This document shows positions 25,201 to 40,200 of a stretch of 64,000 nt of DNA, piece after piece. The notes beneath the pieces were generated by a model that worked only from the letters and a program-made list of their open reading frames with translations, was not told the DNA's origin and did not search any database. Each line of letters begins with the position of its first letter. Within the stretch, counting starts at the first letter, position 1. A program made the position numbers and the translations under genes. Origin of the DNA: Hyposmocoma kahamanoa (taxonomy: Eukaryota; Arthropoda; Insecta; Lepidoptera; Cosmopterigidae); the NCBI RefSeq assembly GCF_003589595.1, contig NW_020653852.1, forward strand, positions 5,592,545-5,656,544, read 5' to 3'.

Positions 25201-28200
25201 TATATTATACAAAGATTTACAAGTTATGTGTTTCTTCGTATAGATACAAATGAAATTCCTTTCGTTTCGTTATAAATTTTAAAAATTCTATCTTACGTCG
25301 CGTCGTTGCCATTGCATGCTGTGATGTTGCATTAAGTGTGTGTTTTAAGCTTTAATAATTCATTATTTAATATGGCATATCATAAATAAAAAATAAACAT
25401 TTTGAGAATTTTGCATACCATTAAAAAAAACTATGATTTTTCGCTGTGTTCGATCTTTAATTGTCATTACCTGACCTTCAAAAAGGTATAACCAAAATAA
25501 GAGCAGTAGCTTCTCTATAAACCGCCAAGTCGATTGAATGCGTCCGATCAGTATCACGTGCAAAGGGCAATTAAGAAAAATCCGACGACAGCCGAAACAT
25601 GAAGAAAGCCGAGAGTTATTAAGAAAATAATTGTACTCTATTTATTGGTAATTGTTAACGTACGATTTCCTTATAGGGCTGTCATCATTGTCCCGCTGCT
25701 CCAACAATATCCTCAAGTAGTAGTCACCGATTTTTACTTCGTTCTGTAAGCACTGATAGTGGACTTCTAACTCGGCGTGGTTCCATGACGTCAGTGTATT
25801 GCCGGCAACTTCTCTGTCAGAGGCGAATGTACGGAGTTCGTTCTCTAGAGCGTTCCGGAGTTCCTCTCGAGTCTGTGGATATAAAGAGCTCGTGAAAGTG
25901 GATTCTCTTTAAAAGAAATATTTAATAATCACAACAAAATTAGTGCCGTTATTTCACAAAAAAATCTCAATAATGCATTTGATCAAAAAGCGACATCTAC
26001 GTCAGTTAAGGCACCTGCAAACCGGCAGCAGTGGAAAGGTTGCAAAATCTCTCACTAGATACCATTAGCGGCGACGAAAGCTAATTATATTTTATCCAAC
26101 GTTAAAAACTCACAGTATGATTCCAAATAAGATTCGGCAATGCGTGGTCTTTATGGAACTGGTAATAAAACAGCGGCCAGTTCGCAGTAGACTTGATTCT
26201 CTCGCGCCTCCTGCGAAGGAGTACGGGTCTTTCTCGCGCTGCGTTTTGTCGCTCCGTCGTTAATGTGCGACCGGACCGTTGTGCCCAGTGCTGGAGAGCT
26301 AGTTGAGCGTAGTGCTGGAGGATGGTATGATCGGTCAAAATTGTTGTCTGATATTCAGAGGTATTTTTTAATACTAACAACTTCGCAGGAATATATTACT
26401 TATATCATAAACAGTAACCTGTGTTCCGTGACTTTTAATAGTTCATTAGATTTTGGTTTCGAACAAAAATAAAAATAATGAAATAAGTTGCTCTAAACTG
26501 TGATAACTCTATGAGCTAATACAATAAAAGCTTTCACATTTGAACTGCCTTCATGGCCGAACCCGGGATTTCACGGCCGGGAGAAATAATTATATGATTA
26601 TTAATACAAAGATCGAACACTCAGAAAAAAATCATTCGATCCGGCCGGATTCGAACCGCTACTACTGCAACTAACTGCTACTTCGAACTGCAACTCAGCG
26701 TGCTTAGGTGGTATAGCGTCTGGCACGGTACGCTGGAGGACGTAGCTTCGAATCCGTCCGGATCGAATGATTTTTTTCTGAGTGTTCGATCTATGTATTA
26801 ATAATTATAACAAACTAGTGGAGTAATTTCACATAAAAATAATTGAATATCAATTCAATAAAAATTGAAATAATTGTATGGCCTACATATTTTATTTCTC
26901 TCGTGACTTTGGATGTAATTTGTGGTTGTCTATGTGTGTGCCCATGGCACCCGCGATACAAGGGTTTCCCTAGTGCGGGGCTAAGAGTGTGTGCATTATT
27001 ATTACTTTATTACTACTCTACTACCAGGTACATCCAAAAAGTGCAAGTTTAAATTTTAAAGGTTTATTTTTGGTAAATTTAATATTTTGTAACAAGTCGT
27101 GAAACAAAATTTGTTGTTTTATAATTTACAAATAGCCCTGTATAATAACTTTATTAATTGTAACATATTTTTATTAATTATTAATATTACAGTAAAAGTA
27201 AACATTTCATTACAATGGTGAATAAATAATATCGATTAATATATTACAATGAAATAATAATAATACAAAAGTCAACAATGAAATCGCGAACGTAAAACTT
27301 CAAATGGAACGGTAAGTTCTTTCTGGTATATCACCAGGGATGCGAACAGGCATAGCATATACATACTGGCTCACCAGTTTGCACTGTGGACGCTAGATGA
27401 GGAGGTACCATATTCGATTTCCAGTAGGACAAATATGAAAAACACTTTTGTAATTGATTCTAGTCTAGGTGTTCTGGGTAGTGCCCCGGAGTTAATTCCG
27501 CTGCTCTGGTACTCAGAATACAGGGAATTCCCTAGTTTGAAACCAGACAATTGGTGTTATTATATTTGCATACACTGTAAGCAATACACAGAATGGACAA
27601 TACCTCCCAATAAAAGCCCAAAGGGATTTAAAAAATCCAAACAAAATAGGCATATTTTTATTTATTGTCACAAAACGTCCTTCTAAATACACTACCATAG
27701 TAATTGCTAGAAACACATAAAAAAACCGAAACACAACAATTCCAGGCATTCAGGGGGAGGTACTATCCACACTACGTGTCTTCCTTATTTAGTACTTCCT
27801 TGGAATTTAAGTACATGATGGTTATTCCGATCGCTACTTATCACAGACGAGTACGTAAAAAACAATTCAAAATACTCACTTCAAGATGCTTCTCGACATA
27901 TTTGACCTGTCTTTCCAATGCTTCCCAGTGAGCGGCGCGGGGTTTTACCGCGGCCTGAGCTAACGACAGATTGTCTCGTTCTTCGACTTTCTCGTCTTCT
28001 AACGCTTGCGCCGGAGGAGCTTCCATCGACTCTAGGAATGCTAGAAGACCGGACGGCTGTGAAATATAAATAATAACAATAGTTGGTTTGTCTATCTGTT
28101 GATGGAAAAGCAGCGTATGCTCGGAAGCCGCATGTTCCTAACTCTTGCCTTCTAACTTATTTACATTTATGTATATTTACTTCAAGCTTTTGTATGTTTA

Positions 28201-31200
28201 TTTTATTTTATTTATTTTTGGTTCACAATTTAAAACATACAAAATACACACATATAACAAGCTCCTTAAATATACAGCACACTCTGTATAGTCTGTCGTA
28301 AAATGACATTTGTAGGGTTGCCAGTTTTTATGAAGTTTTAAATAGTTATGTAGTTCTAGTCGATAGTTTTATCGATAGATTGTGAAGGAAGACAAAATGT
28401 TGCCAAAAATGACTGAATTGTAAATGTTACGACGTTCTAATGATAACTAATTGCGTTATTGCCTTCTTTATTCTTATTTTGACATTTGGCCTACTAGTAT
28501 CGAGATCATTTTTTATTCATATACATTTTAACAAGAATAGCCCGATTTGGTTATCTATATTGAATTAAAATGAAAAACTTTTAAATATGTCTCCCCTTTG
28601 TGTTTTAAGCATAGTTCTAAATACAGTGTATGTACGTACTTACAAAAATTGACAATTCAAATGAACTTGTGCGCAGTAACTGAATGAATAATGAGTCTAA
28701 GATGATTCGAATGAATCAAGTTCGGCTATTTATTCCATAAGCGTGATAAATATTCAGTCAATAGTCGATAGGATATTTATCGACTACAATCACTAGCTGC
28801 TCGCAAGCGGGCAACACTTTTACGCAATCAACTCTCATTTTACTCCGTCTTCAAAATAAGACAGACTATTATAGCTCTTATTCTAATAGTAAACACAATA
28901 TACATTACTAACGTTCCATTGAAAAACGTCGAGAGGGGTTAGGGACTTATTATTACCATTGTTATTGGGAATCTTTCGGTGCACCTTAATGGGTGATTAT
29001 ATTATAGTCATCACCAAATAAAAAGCCAAATTTGACAGCTAACGAAGGCGATAGGTTGTAACTTTGAATGCGATCAACGAAACACTTAACTGCCTCCGTG
29101 GCCGGACTGTCACGCAGAGGTCCCAGGTTCGATTCCCGGGCCGGGAGAAATGTTTGTATGGCTTACATTTATTTCTCTCGTGAGTTTGGGTGTAATTTGT
29201 GGTTGCCTATGTGTGTGTCCATGGCACCCGCGACACAGGGTTTCCCTAGTGCGGGGCTATGTTGAGTGTGTGCGTTATTTGTAATAAACAAACAATTATT
29301 AGCATAATTGAGTTTAAATAAAATACATAAATTTGATTGAAACATTATATAATATAACAAAACATATTTGAAGTGCTGTTTTCGCACGAATTCCAAAATA
29401 AAATGCAATTTTGAGTCACCCCGAAACGTCCTGAAAACAGTTACGTCCTCGAGGTACTTTTTTTTATTAATAGTGTTGTAAGCAATTAATCGCCGAATTT
29501 CATCGAGTCACAAAAATGTATAAAAATAGGTATATTTTAAATAATTATGTATATTACATCTCTGACCACACCGATTACTAATAAATTCATAATTTATCAA
29601 ATTTAAAAGAGCCCCGTACTCAGCTAGATTTGTATTTCCTTTGAATTGAAAATGTCTTGGTAATTTAATTTTTTTATATAGTTGTTTTATCGATGAACAC
29701 ACTAATTTACACTAAATTCTCGTAATAAACCATTTATGAATATTATAAAATCAAAATTAAAAGAAATGGATACAATTCATCGGAATGTGGGACAATTTTA
29801 CGAAAATAAGAGGAACTGCTACAGAATTGCAAGGAATTCTGTAAATGAACTGCTTTTAACAGAATTGCACGATTTAGCCTTTTAGGCCCCCTGAACAACA
29901 ATGTACCGAAAAGTAATCTAAACAATCACAAACTCTTACAATTTTGAATCGTATACTCGTGAAAATTATATAATGTGATAACCGATATCATTAGTCCACA
30001 CCCCTATTTGCGTCACGATGACAAGTGTCAAATTTGGCCTCTTATTTGGTGGTGGTAGTAATAACATCATTATACACAATAAAATTAATACCGGAAAAAG
30101 TCATTTTGATGGTTCGATTCCGAACATCATTTCCACTTAAAATGTAAGTTACGTCCGATAGTATGGTAAGGGACGATAAAAATAATACTTAAGGTATCTC
30201 TTACCATAATTCTCTTGAGCAGATTATGAGCGGGCGCGTGATCGACCAACCACAAGGCAACGAGATGCCTCGCCAAATGCCTGTGATGCAATCTCGCTGG
30301 GGCGTACAATGCTGTGAGCAAATGTCTGGGCAATGCTGCTTCTGCTAACGCGAGAGCTTGCATGCGAGTTCCCACGCCGCCGCCGCCTTCTTCGACTAGG
30401 GCTCGCATTACTAAACCCGCCCCTTTTACTATTGCCATGGATTGGTGCTGTTGACAGAAACATGATGACGCTGATGATGTGTATATAACACCAATCATCA
30501 AAGGAAAAAATAAGATGAGAAAAAATGATCCAGAGGTCACTGTTAATTTGTCGCAATCACAAATTTCAATTTTTTTTTTCAAATTGACATTTCACGACTT
30601 GTGCCAACGCAAGACGAGGAAACCGAACGCGGAAAAAATAATTGTAGGACATAAAACCATACAACTTTCAAAGAAAGGATCAGATATATATTGTGATTAT
30701 TGTAATGGTAAAAGTAATAAGTGAAATTATTTACTTATAGCAAAAAAAAAATCCTACTTGAATAAGTTACATTACAATTTAGACCACTGTAATAAATTAT
30801 ACAGGGTACAACAAAATGGTGCAGCCGTGTTTCGGCCGGTTGGCAACTTTAACGAAAAAACACCTCAATATGCAAAAATATTCGATCGACATAAAGCTCA
30901 AATTTTCGCACACGTCAGTTCAATAACCAGAAATATGGAAATATAACAGAAATTTATATTGGCTCACCTCAAATAACTTGAACAAAACTCTTCCTTTATT
31001 AGAGACCATCTCTAAAAGCTGGTCAAATTGTTTTCCGTCTGTAGTTTCACTATACGGCACGCATAGAGCGAATGTTAGAAAATCCAACATGGCCGCGACA
31101 ACTAGCGCACCGCTACCCGCCGTCTAAACAAAATATTTAAATTACTCGAACTTTATTAAGGACAAAACATTTATCAAGGTTTCATATCGATGTTTGCATC

Positions 31201-34200
31201 GTTACAGCGGTTGATTATAGCCTCCAACGAAACAGTGACTTAAGACTAAAAGTTTAGTTATAGGGCTATTGAATACACTTGAAATGCCCTTAAATTTATT
31301 GATTATTTATTTATTTATTCTCATGTTACACAGACCCATAAATACAGACATAATAATATAATAAAACACTAATTATTTATTTACACATGGCCTGAACATA
31401 TGACGCAACGCGGATTTCCGGCAACCGGCATCGGAAACTTTGGTCCATGACACCTTTTAGACAAAACGCCTTCTCCAAGAAGGTCAACAGATGTTCAGTT
31501 AAATTAAATGTACCTATACTATAATAAGTATTGCCCCCTTTGTGGAAAAATGAAGGAACGCATGATGTGCTTCTGTTGTTGTATATAAATTTCATTGTTA
31601 AATCATTTTCACACTTTTTGCAGTCAAGTCTATTTCATCTTAAGTGCGACATGTAAATTGCACCCTATATGATTCTAAAAGGGTAAGTGGTACAAACACT
31701 GAATTGATAATCTAACAAGTTTCCACGAGTTATCCGGTTATTACCGCTTCTCGAAGGTACAGTTACGGCTGTGTTAGGTACATAATTTACGTCTCATTAA
31801 ATATATCTTAAACTCACCACATGATCAGCCCACATAGTAAGCAGTCCTTCCAAAAAAGTTGCCGACGATAACATGCTAGCCTTGTTAAGCTGCTCCTGTC
31901 TAAGGTCAGGGTCTTGATGCATGGGCTGCATGAGCGCACACACAGCGTCTAACGCTGCATGCGAACATGCCGCCGAGCCGCGCCGCAGGGCGCTTACCAC
32001 GGCTGTGCCGATCCATTCGCGGAAACTGTATTGAAAATTATGAAATTCCCTAATGAATCGTCATTAACCCACTATCCCGTATAAACATACCCGTAATACA
32101 TACGCAACCCGTCAATCCCTGGCTTAAGAATAAGATTTATGACGATACAGAAGGTATGTTAGTAGTTGTCTCACAATTATATTTGTAGGTTCATATTTTG
32201 TATTTATTGGTGTTTTTACAAATATTGCTTTAGTATGCTAAAAATCACACAATGGTAAAGATATTTTAGCGTCGTTTACTTTTTATTTAACATTATTTGA
32301 CCTTAAGAGCGGTTACCCATGGCAACTTTTAGCAGCGATGCAAACGCGATGCAAACACGATGCAGTAGCTAATTGTCTACCTTTACACACGCGCGACTTT
32401 AAGTATCGATACAAACGCGTGATGACATCGCTACATGTGATTCATAAGCGATTGCATTGATGTAATCGCGCGTTCGTATCGATGCAATCACGCGTTTGTA
32501 TCGATGCAGTCCAGCGTTTGCATCGATGCAATCGCTTATATAGGTATTGCGATTTATACCTAATTAATAATTAAGAGCTTCATTCTCTATAAAACGCTCT
32601 GTAGTAAAAATTTGGCATATTTGTTTTATTGTCAAATAAAAATAGCAGCTGTCTTATTTTTTTTTTGTTATGTTCCTTTTTTCATAGGCCAGTACAAAAG
32701 ATAAAGGCGCTTAATTTTAGTATTCAATATTTTCCCCTAAGACTTAACTTTTTACCTCAAATAACTCTGATTACAATTCGAAACTCGAAATTTTTTTGAC
32801 AACTGTACAGTTATTGGTTCGTCGTTTGACAAACAGCTGAGTCATTCCGTTTACAGAAAGCTCAATGTCAGTGAATGCCAAGAAAGTTTCGCTCGCTACG
32901 CTTCGTTAAATGTTACCATGTCATTAGCAAACGCGTGATCTAAAGAACTTACCCGGGTAGAGCAGTGAAGGCAGCAAAACCAACTTTACTAGCACACAAT
33001 CTCCGCAACGCGTGGAACTGAGCTTCAAGCTCCCGCGGCGGCAGGGTGTTGCCGGCCGGAGCACTACTCATTATCGCTGTCACCGCGCCTGTTATCAACT
33101 TCTCTTTGTTCTCCGCGAATAAGCGCTGGAATATAGAGATATGTTATAAGGATATTCCCTTGTGAATATTTTTATTAAATATCATGTTTTTACTATCATG
33201 ATATCGTCTGCTTAAAGGTAAAACCACATAAGTGGTATTCCACAAATCCACAAAAAATCTCCAATATATGTACCTGTTGTAAGAAAATCACCCGATAAAG
33301 CCACTTATTGAGTTTATTGCTTTTTTGTTATTGAGTTTCACCTGCAGAAAGATAGTGATTTTCTTACCATAGCTATATAGTCTTTTTGTAGAAATGTCAC
33401 TTATGTGGTTTTACCTTTAAACAGACGAAATCCATCTATATAGATTTTAAAACTATATATAGATATTCATCTATTTTTTGTGAAAATACTCCACTAATTT
33501 GTTACTATTATTGATAATAGAACAAACACTAAGAAAAATTCCTTCGATCTGACTGGATTTAAATCAGCGTCTGTGGCCTCAACGCCTATAGAGCCACGTT
33601 GAGGCGACAGACGCTGGTTCGAATTCAGTCGGATAACAGGCATTTTTCCTTGTGTTTGTTCGATTACTTAATAAGACGTTAAAATAAATGCTGTTTTTTA
33701 TTTACTTTTAAAGTGACAGTGCGGATTTGTGATAGAAGAGACGTTGAGCTGGAGAAGTTTAATCCAAGAAAATATTAGAGAAATGAAAATAGAATTAAAA
33801 TGTAACAGTATTGGAATATGTAGATTAACGAATTGGACAGACCCATGTCTTTTCTACATAAGTTTGTAGTCCCTATCATAAACTGGAAGAGCACTATAAC
33901 CTGTACAAGCAAGCCCGCACAGGAACCTACTCAGGCAGGTTCTGGTCCCAGATCAGCCTGCTTGCACGGAATTCATCCGGTTCTCAAAAGGTTAGTGCCA
34001 TGGGTGAGCTGCCTCGCGTGCACGTACAATATCCTCCCTATTTTCCAGATAGGTACCGGAGATGTAAGCACACTCCCTTCTCGTTGCGCATTGCGCAAAT
34101 AACGGTTACCACTGCTAAGCCGTTGACTAAGTCTACTACCAAATCTCCTATTTGGTGGCGGAGCTGTAAGGCACGCTCACTTCCCGACGCCGAAACGGCG

Positions 34201-37200
34201 TCTCTCCAGTTCCCAGTCTCCTCGCCTCAGGCCCTCATCTAGACTGCTACTAAGACTCACTGCGCGTGAGACGAACGCCCCGGCCACACACCACCGGGCA
34301 GACGAACGTGTTCATCCCTACAGCTAACCACAAACCCCGGTGAAACCATACCCAAGTCCCGGTCCGCCAGAGACGCCCGTGAAGGCGTAGCGGAGGGATC
34401 GACCCGGACGCCCGCCGTACCCTGGTCTTACCGGGGAGCCCGTAGTCTCCCCGAAACTCCCTATCTCTCGGCTCAGTAGATAGAGACACATTGAAATGGT
34501 CAGATTAAATATAAAGTAATCATTTCCAACTATGATACCTGATTATATCGGCCTCATTTACATATGCTCATATAAATATAATCGCCGCGGTATGAAGCAT
34601 TTACACCAAGATGACAGGCGAACGCCACTTGCCCGCCGAAGGCGGCAAGCTACCCGGTGCAAATACTGATTCGTCTGATGACCGTAGTTCGCAGCTGAAG
34701 TCGACCGAAGCGACTAGATGTAAACGCTAAAGGCGACACGGTCGCCTTCGGAATGCAACAGTCAACTGAACAGGTTTCAATGAGTCCGCGGCCGCGCTTC
34801 AGCGCGATAAGGACTTTGTAAGCGAAGGCGTCAGACGACTCTGTGCGAACAGTGAGTCGACTGCGGCAGGGCGATAGGGTCTGCCGAATGCAGCAGTCCC
34901 CGGCGTAAAGCGTGCGCCATTCGATTGGAAACTTCAGTTACGCATTTTTACAGTTTTTTTTTTAGATTGAACATATTATTAAAGTAATATAGCATCTGAA
35001 AGTGATATAATTTAGGTAATTAAAATACTAACTACGAACAAAGTATATGTGAAACACATACGAGGTTTTCACTCTAAGGGTCATCGTATTCCAGAATTCT
35101 ACTCAATGCTCAAGTGAGGATTTGAGTACGATTTAAAGCACTGAAAATCATACTCAAGTCCTTGCTATTAGGGTCGTATTTCCAGTGCTTGAAATCATAC
35201 TCAAGTCTGCTCACATCCTGACTTGAGCATTGAGTAGAGTTCTGGAATACGACCCTAAGACGACTGGCGTGTGACCTATCTTAAGTGAAAATAAATAATA
35301 TTTCTTGTGTATTCTGCATATATTTTGTGTTTAAATTTTCTCGCTTGACGTCTCTTCTTTATGCACAAATGTTGTGTAAAGCTGAAGGATTGGAGCCTAT
35401 TTGACAATACATTTGAACGTTGCTACATTAAACATATGTATAATATGAGGCATACTCGATGCTGCTGCGCCACACACGTTTAGTATGGTCACAACACTGG
35501 AACGTGCTTTCGAGTGGGAACCAACCCTAAGACTGTATAACAAACGTTAGGCTTGATATCAAGACACCAGAATAGGCAATAAAGCTCATTTTTACACAAT
35601 GCAATTTGCTTGGTTTTGCACAATGTAATTTCTATTACTAGCAAGTAACGATAAAATATAGGTGTACCAAAATCTGACGACAAGTTGGCAAATTGACAAT
35701 AGTTAATAGCAACTTTGGCAGAATTAATAATATAGTAAATATCATTGTTTAATTAAAAGTATAACGAATTAATTGTATTTACTCTGCAGGGTACAGAAGG
35801 GAGCACATTGTGTTGCACTGGAGGCGATATTCGAATAAAAGTCAATAGCTTGATGAACTATTAATCTAAAGTGTACTGCAACAAACTACATAAACATTTA
35901 AATAGAAAATGCGGAAATTCATAAATTTACAATAAAAACTTTTAAGTGTAAAAATTGCTATACGAAATTTTTCTTTTATTTTTTTTGCCATTAAAATTCT
36001 CTTGTCATAAGACTGTTACACCTATTCCGATGTTGCCCGATTATTCCCCACCTGCAAAGTCCCCCCGAAGCTCTAATCCATACATACAAAATTACAAAAT
36101 GAAATGGTTACCTCACATACCATGAACTTGACTATGACAATGAATAAAAATGAGTATCTACATAGTGACGAATTTTCCATGGTGTACCATTTACCGTCCA
36201 AAAAATAACCGTTAAATTCAACAAAGTTTACTAATCTTACGAGAAAGTCATTTATTTACATTTATAATTAATTACAATAATTGCGTATTTTTTATTGATA
36301 GCATAAATTAATGTTGTACCATTCTTGTTTGGAATGGAAAGAAAATCCATAAATGTTTCCTGTTTTTCCCACTGTCATCAAGTATTTTACTAATTAACTA
36401 TTATATAATTAAATCTCTTTCTCGTATAACTAAGGAAAGGGTAGCGTAAAGAAGACAGAAACTTGTAGAAAATAATAAAATGATTGGGGACTTACAAGAT
36501 CCCATGTAAGAAACAGCCACAACAGGGGGGAGGAGGCCTACAAGGCACACAATATTACATTAATATGCCCCGAAATTATAGCAACAAAAAAAATTTGAGG
36601 CAATATGTACGAAGTAAACGATTGAGTGTTAACGGTGTCTTTAGTCCAATCACATTAAGAATGTAAAAGGTAATTGTCGTATCACTGTGAATAGAGCCAT
36701 GTGATTGGGAAACTTGAATATCTTTCATCATTTGACGCGATTCTATAGTCTGTCTTTTTTTAAGACGGAGTAAAATGACATTTTCAGGTTTGCCAGTGTT
36801 CGTAAAATTTTAAATAGTATTGAAGTTGTTGTCGACATTTTTATCGATAAATTTTGAAAGTGGATAAAATTTAGCAAAAAAAAAAATATCTCAATTGTGA
36901 AAGTTACGACGTTCTAATATACAATACAATAACTAATTACGTTATTGTATCTTTATTCTTATTTTGACACTTGGTCTATTAGTATTAGTATCGTGTATGT
37001 ATGTACGAATTTTCCAATATTGACAATTGTAATGAACCTGTGCTCAACAGTAGGACGAATAATGGGCCGATGATGATTCAAATGAAACAAATTCGACTAT
37101 TATTTTATAAGCGTAACCAACATTCAATCGAATAGTCGATATAATTTATCGACTGCAATCACTAGTTGCTTGCAAATGAGCAACACTTTTGCAAATTGAA

Positions 37201-40200
37201 TAATTTTACTCCATCATAAAAAAAGACAGACTATAGAGCGCTGGGACAGGTATCTTAAAGCATTTCACGTGAAATTAGAGCAAACTGAACATTGCTAATT
37301 CTTATCGCGAATGAAATGCATTAAAAATGTCAAGACTGGGTTCTAAACTCCTTGTTAGGCAATTTCATAAAGCACCTTCCCATTCCATGATCAGATGAAC
37401 ACTATGAGAATAGAATGTTATAATCTCATTCCCATAAAATAGTAACAGTAATATTTATTTTACTGAATATCATGATGGTTTTGTTACCATGATATTAAAT
37501 TGAAGTGAAATTACTCAACAGTTTGTTATAATATTGACACAAAAATTTTACAACACAAAGAAAAATTCGTTCGGTGTGACTGAAACAGACGCTGGTACGA
37601 ATCCAGTCAGTTCAGTGGTTAGTAGCTGTAGAGCTCCTTGTGAAAGATTTCGTTCAGAGAAGCACTGCCACCTTACCTATTTCTGCCGCAAAGCAGTAAT
37701 GTGAGCATTACTACGTTCCCATTTCGAAGGGTAGGGATGCTGGGAAAATTACACGCACATGGGACTTGTCGCAGGTTATCGGGAGCAATGGCAGTGTCCT
37801 TCATCATCTATGTGATTTAAAGTTCTGAGTGGCACTGCAACTGTTATGGACAGGCGTGTCGTTCACCACGTCACTTAGTACCATAAAAAAAAGTCACGTC
37901 GAAGGAATTTTTCTCTGCGTTGTTCGATTTTTGTACCAATAATAATATCAACGATCGATAGCAAAACGGATAAACGCCATTTTTTCAATGTTCAGGGCAG
38001 CGATTTAAAATTTGCCGATTTGGATATTAAATTATTCATAATTGCCCGTCTAACAAAATTTTAATCTACTACTTTTGAATAAATATAAGTTAAAAGACAA
38101 ATCTACTGGTTCCGAAACACACATAAAACTGATTTTTGACACAAGTGTCGCTTAACCCCTTTTGCCTTTCAAGCGTCGATATACTAACTGTAATTTAAGT
38201 TTCAATCGGTTAATGGTAAGCTGGTTTAAAACTAATACAAATTTGTTTGTTTGTTTGTTTGCCATGACATTATATATATTAACAGTCTCTAGCAGTCATG
38301 TAAAATATTTCATGGCAAAGTGTACAGCCCCCAAGCGGTTACAATACGTACTAAAATTTGCCATATTAATCGTCCTTCACCTAAATAACTGTCATACCTC
38401 AAATTTTTCTCACAGCTTAGTAAAACTTATGATATTACTCAACTTATTTTTAATTTTTGGAAATAAAACTATTTTAAATAATTAATATTCAGACGTTCAT
38501 GTTAATAAAAATGGAAGTAAATTATTCTGCTACCCAATACGAGTTTAACAAACTATTATTTTCGGAGCTAAGTTTGAAAAAACAAATACACAATTGAGAT
38601 GCAAAAAAAAATGTTTTATTTCCATCGCGGTACACGATAAAAATCGACTTAAATAACTAAAAAAAATTATGTAACAAAAATGGCATCACAGGCCACACTA
38701 TTATGCCATTATGTTACGGAATCTCTCGTCGACTCATGTTATTGTCGTTTCACTAAAAGTACTACGACAGTGATTTTCAGAGCACAGTCTTGACTATTTT
38801 TAACACCGTGTGTTTAATGTTATGAATTAACGATGTAATGTAAAAATACATTCTTTAATGGAACTGGCAGCGGTCACATTGTAGCATGAACACAAAACTA
38901 AAAAGCCATAATAATAAATAGCTAAGCTTTTGATCTTTAAGTAATGAACATTGTATACAGTAATTAAATAAATAAATACGAAAATATTATCCATGGAAAA
39001 TTAGTCATCGATTTAAATACACGTTTACGTATACGTATGTCATTTATTTGTTCCACATTTGACGAAATCTTTAAGAAATCAAAAATGTTACTCTTTTTAT
39101 TTCAAAAATATGAAAATGATATACATATCGACTCCTCCTACGTAATCTGTCGTAAGACACATAAAACTAGGTCTATTATACTAAGCATTGAAATCAAAAA
39201 GTATGGAACATAATAAGTATGTATCAAATTTAATCTCAAGAATCAGGTATTATGCTCATTTTAGTCTTTTCAACACATTAAAAACGTTCCACTGTAAAGT
39301 TGTCAATTTGGACTTATGATTGGATGTGTAGGAGGGATCGATATTTTCTTCAGTTTTACATATCGACTGCTCCTACGTAAAGTATCGTATGTCGAAATTG
39401 CCAAGTTTATAGGGGAGCGTTCTAAAGTTCTCGGTTTTATTCGGCAAAACTCGTTACTCACACAGTGATCAAATAATAGATAGATCATCTAACCGATTTC
39501 TAGGATTTTATAATGTGAATAACGAGAGTTGGCGAATAAAAATGAGAAATGCTAAAGTCACGTATTATACTTATTTCAGTGAATTCAGAACTTTAAAACG
39601 CTCTCCTGTAAACTTAGCAATTTCGACATACGATACTTTACGTTGGAAGGGTCGATATAGCCAAAAACTAAGGCGCCCACCCTATAAGTAATCGGCCCTA
39701 TATGAACTCGATCTAGCCCATGTTAGCATTACTGCGTTCCGGTTTGCAAGGTTAAGGTTGCTGGTGAAATTACAGGCACATGGGACTTGTCACCTTATGT
39801 CTCAGAGTGACGGGTGCAGTAGCAGTGCTCCACAGATGTTTGCTATTTAAAACTCTGAGTGGCACTGCAAATGTTATGGACAGGCGTGTAGCTTACCATC
39901 AGGCGCACGACTCGTTGGTCCCGTTATAAAAAAATGCATACATACAAAATCATTTAATTGCGTTGGCTTGCGCAACGCAAGTCAAGTACGGTTCTTCTTC
40001 ACATGCAAGCCTTATTGGCATTGTTGTAAATTTTAAGTGGTGACAACGCCACGCCGCGTTCTGCATATACAACTCATAGTTCACCATGTCAGCTTTATCT
40101 TAAGTAGCGAACCGCAGCATTCGCTACAAATCTTTTTAAAATGATTATCACTAATATCAGGTTTCTCACCACGGTAGCTTCATAAAATTTAAAAAGATTT

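Noticed and set aside
38162..38485. 107-codon frame with hydrophobic stretches
   Set aside because: AT-rich composition alone produces Phe/Leu/Ile-rich translations. No conserved motif or splice context supports it.
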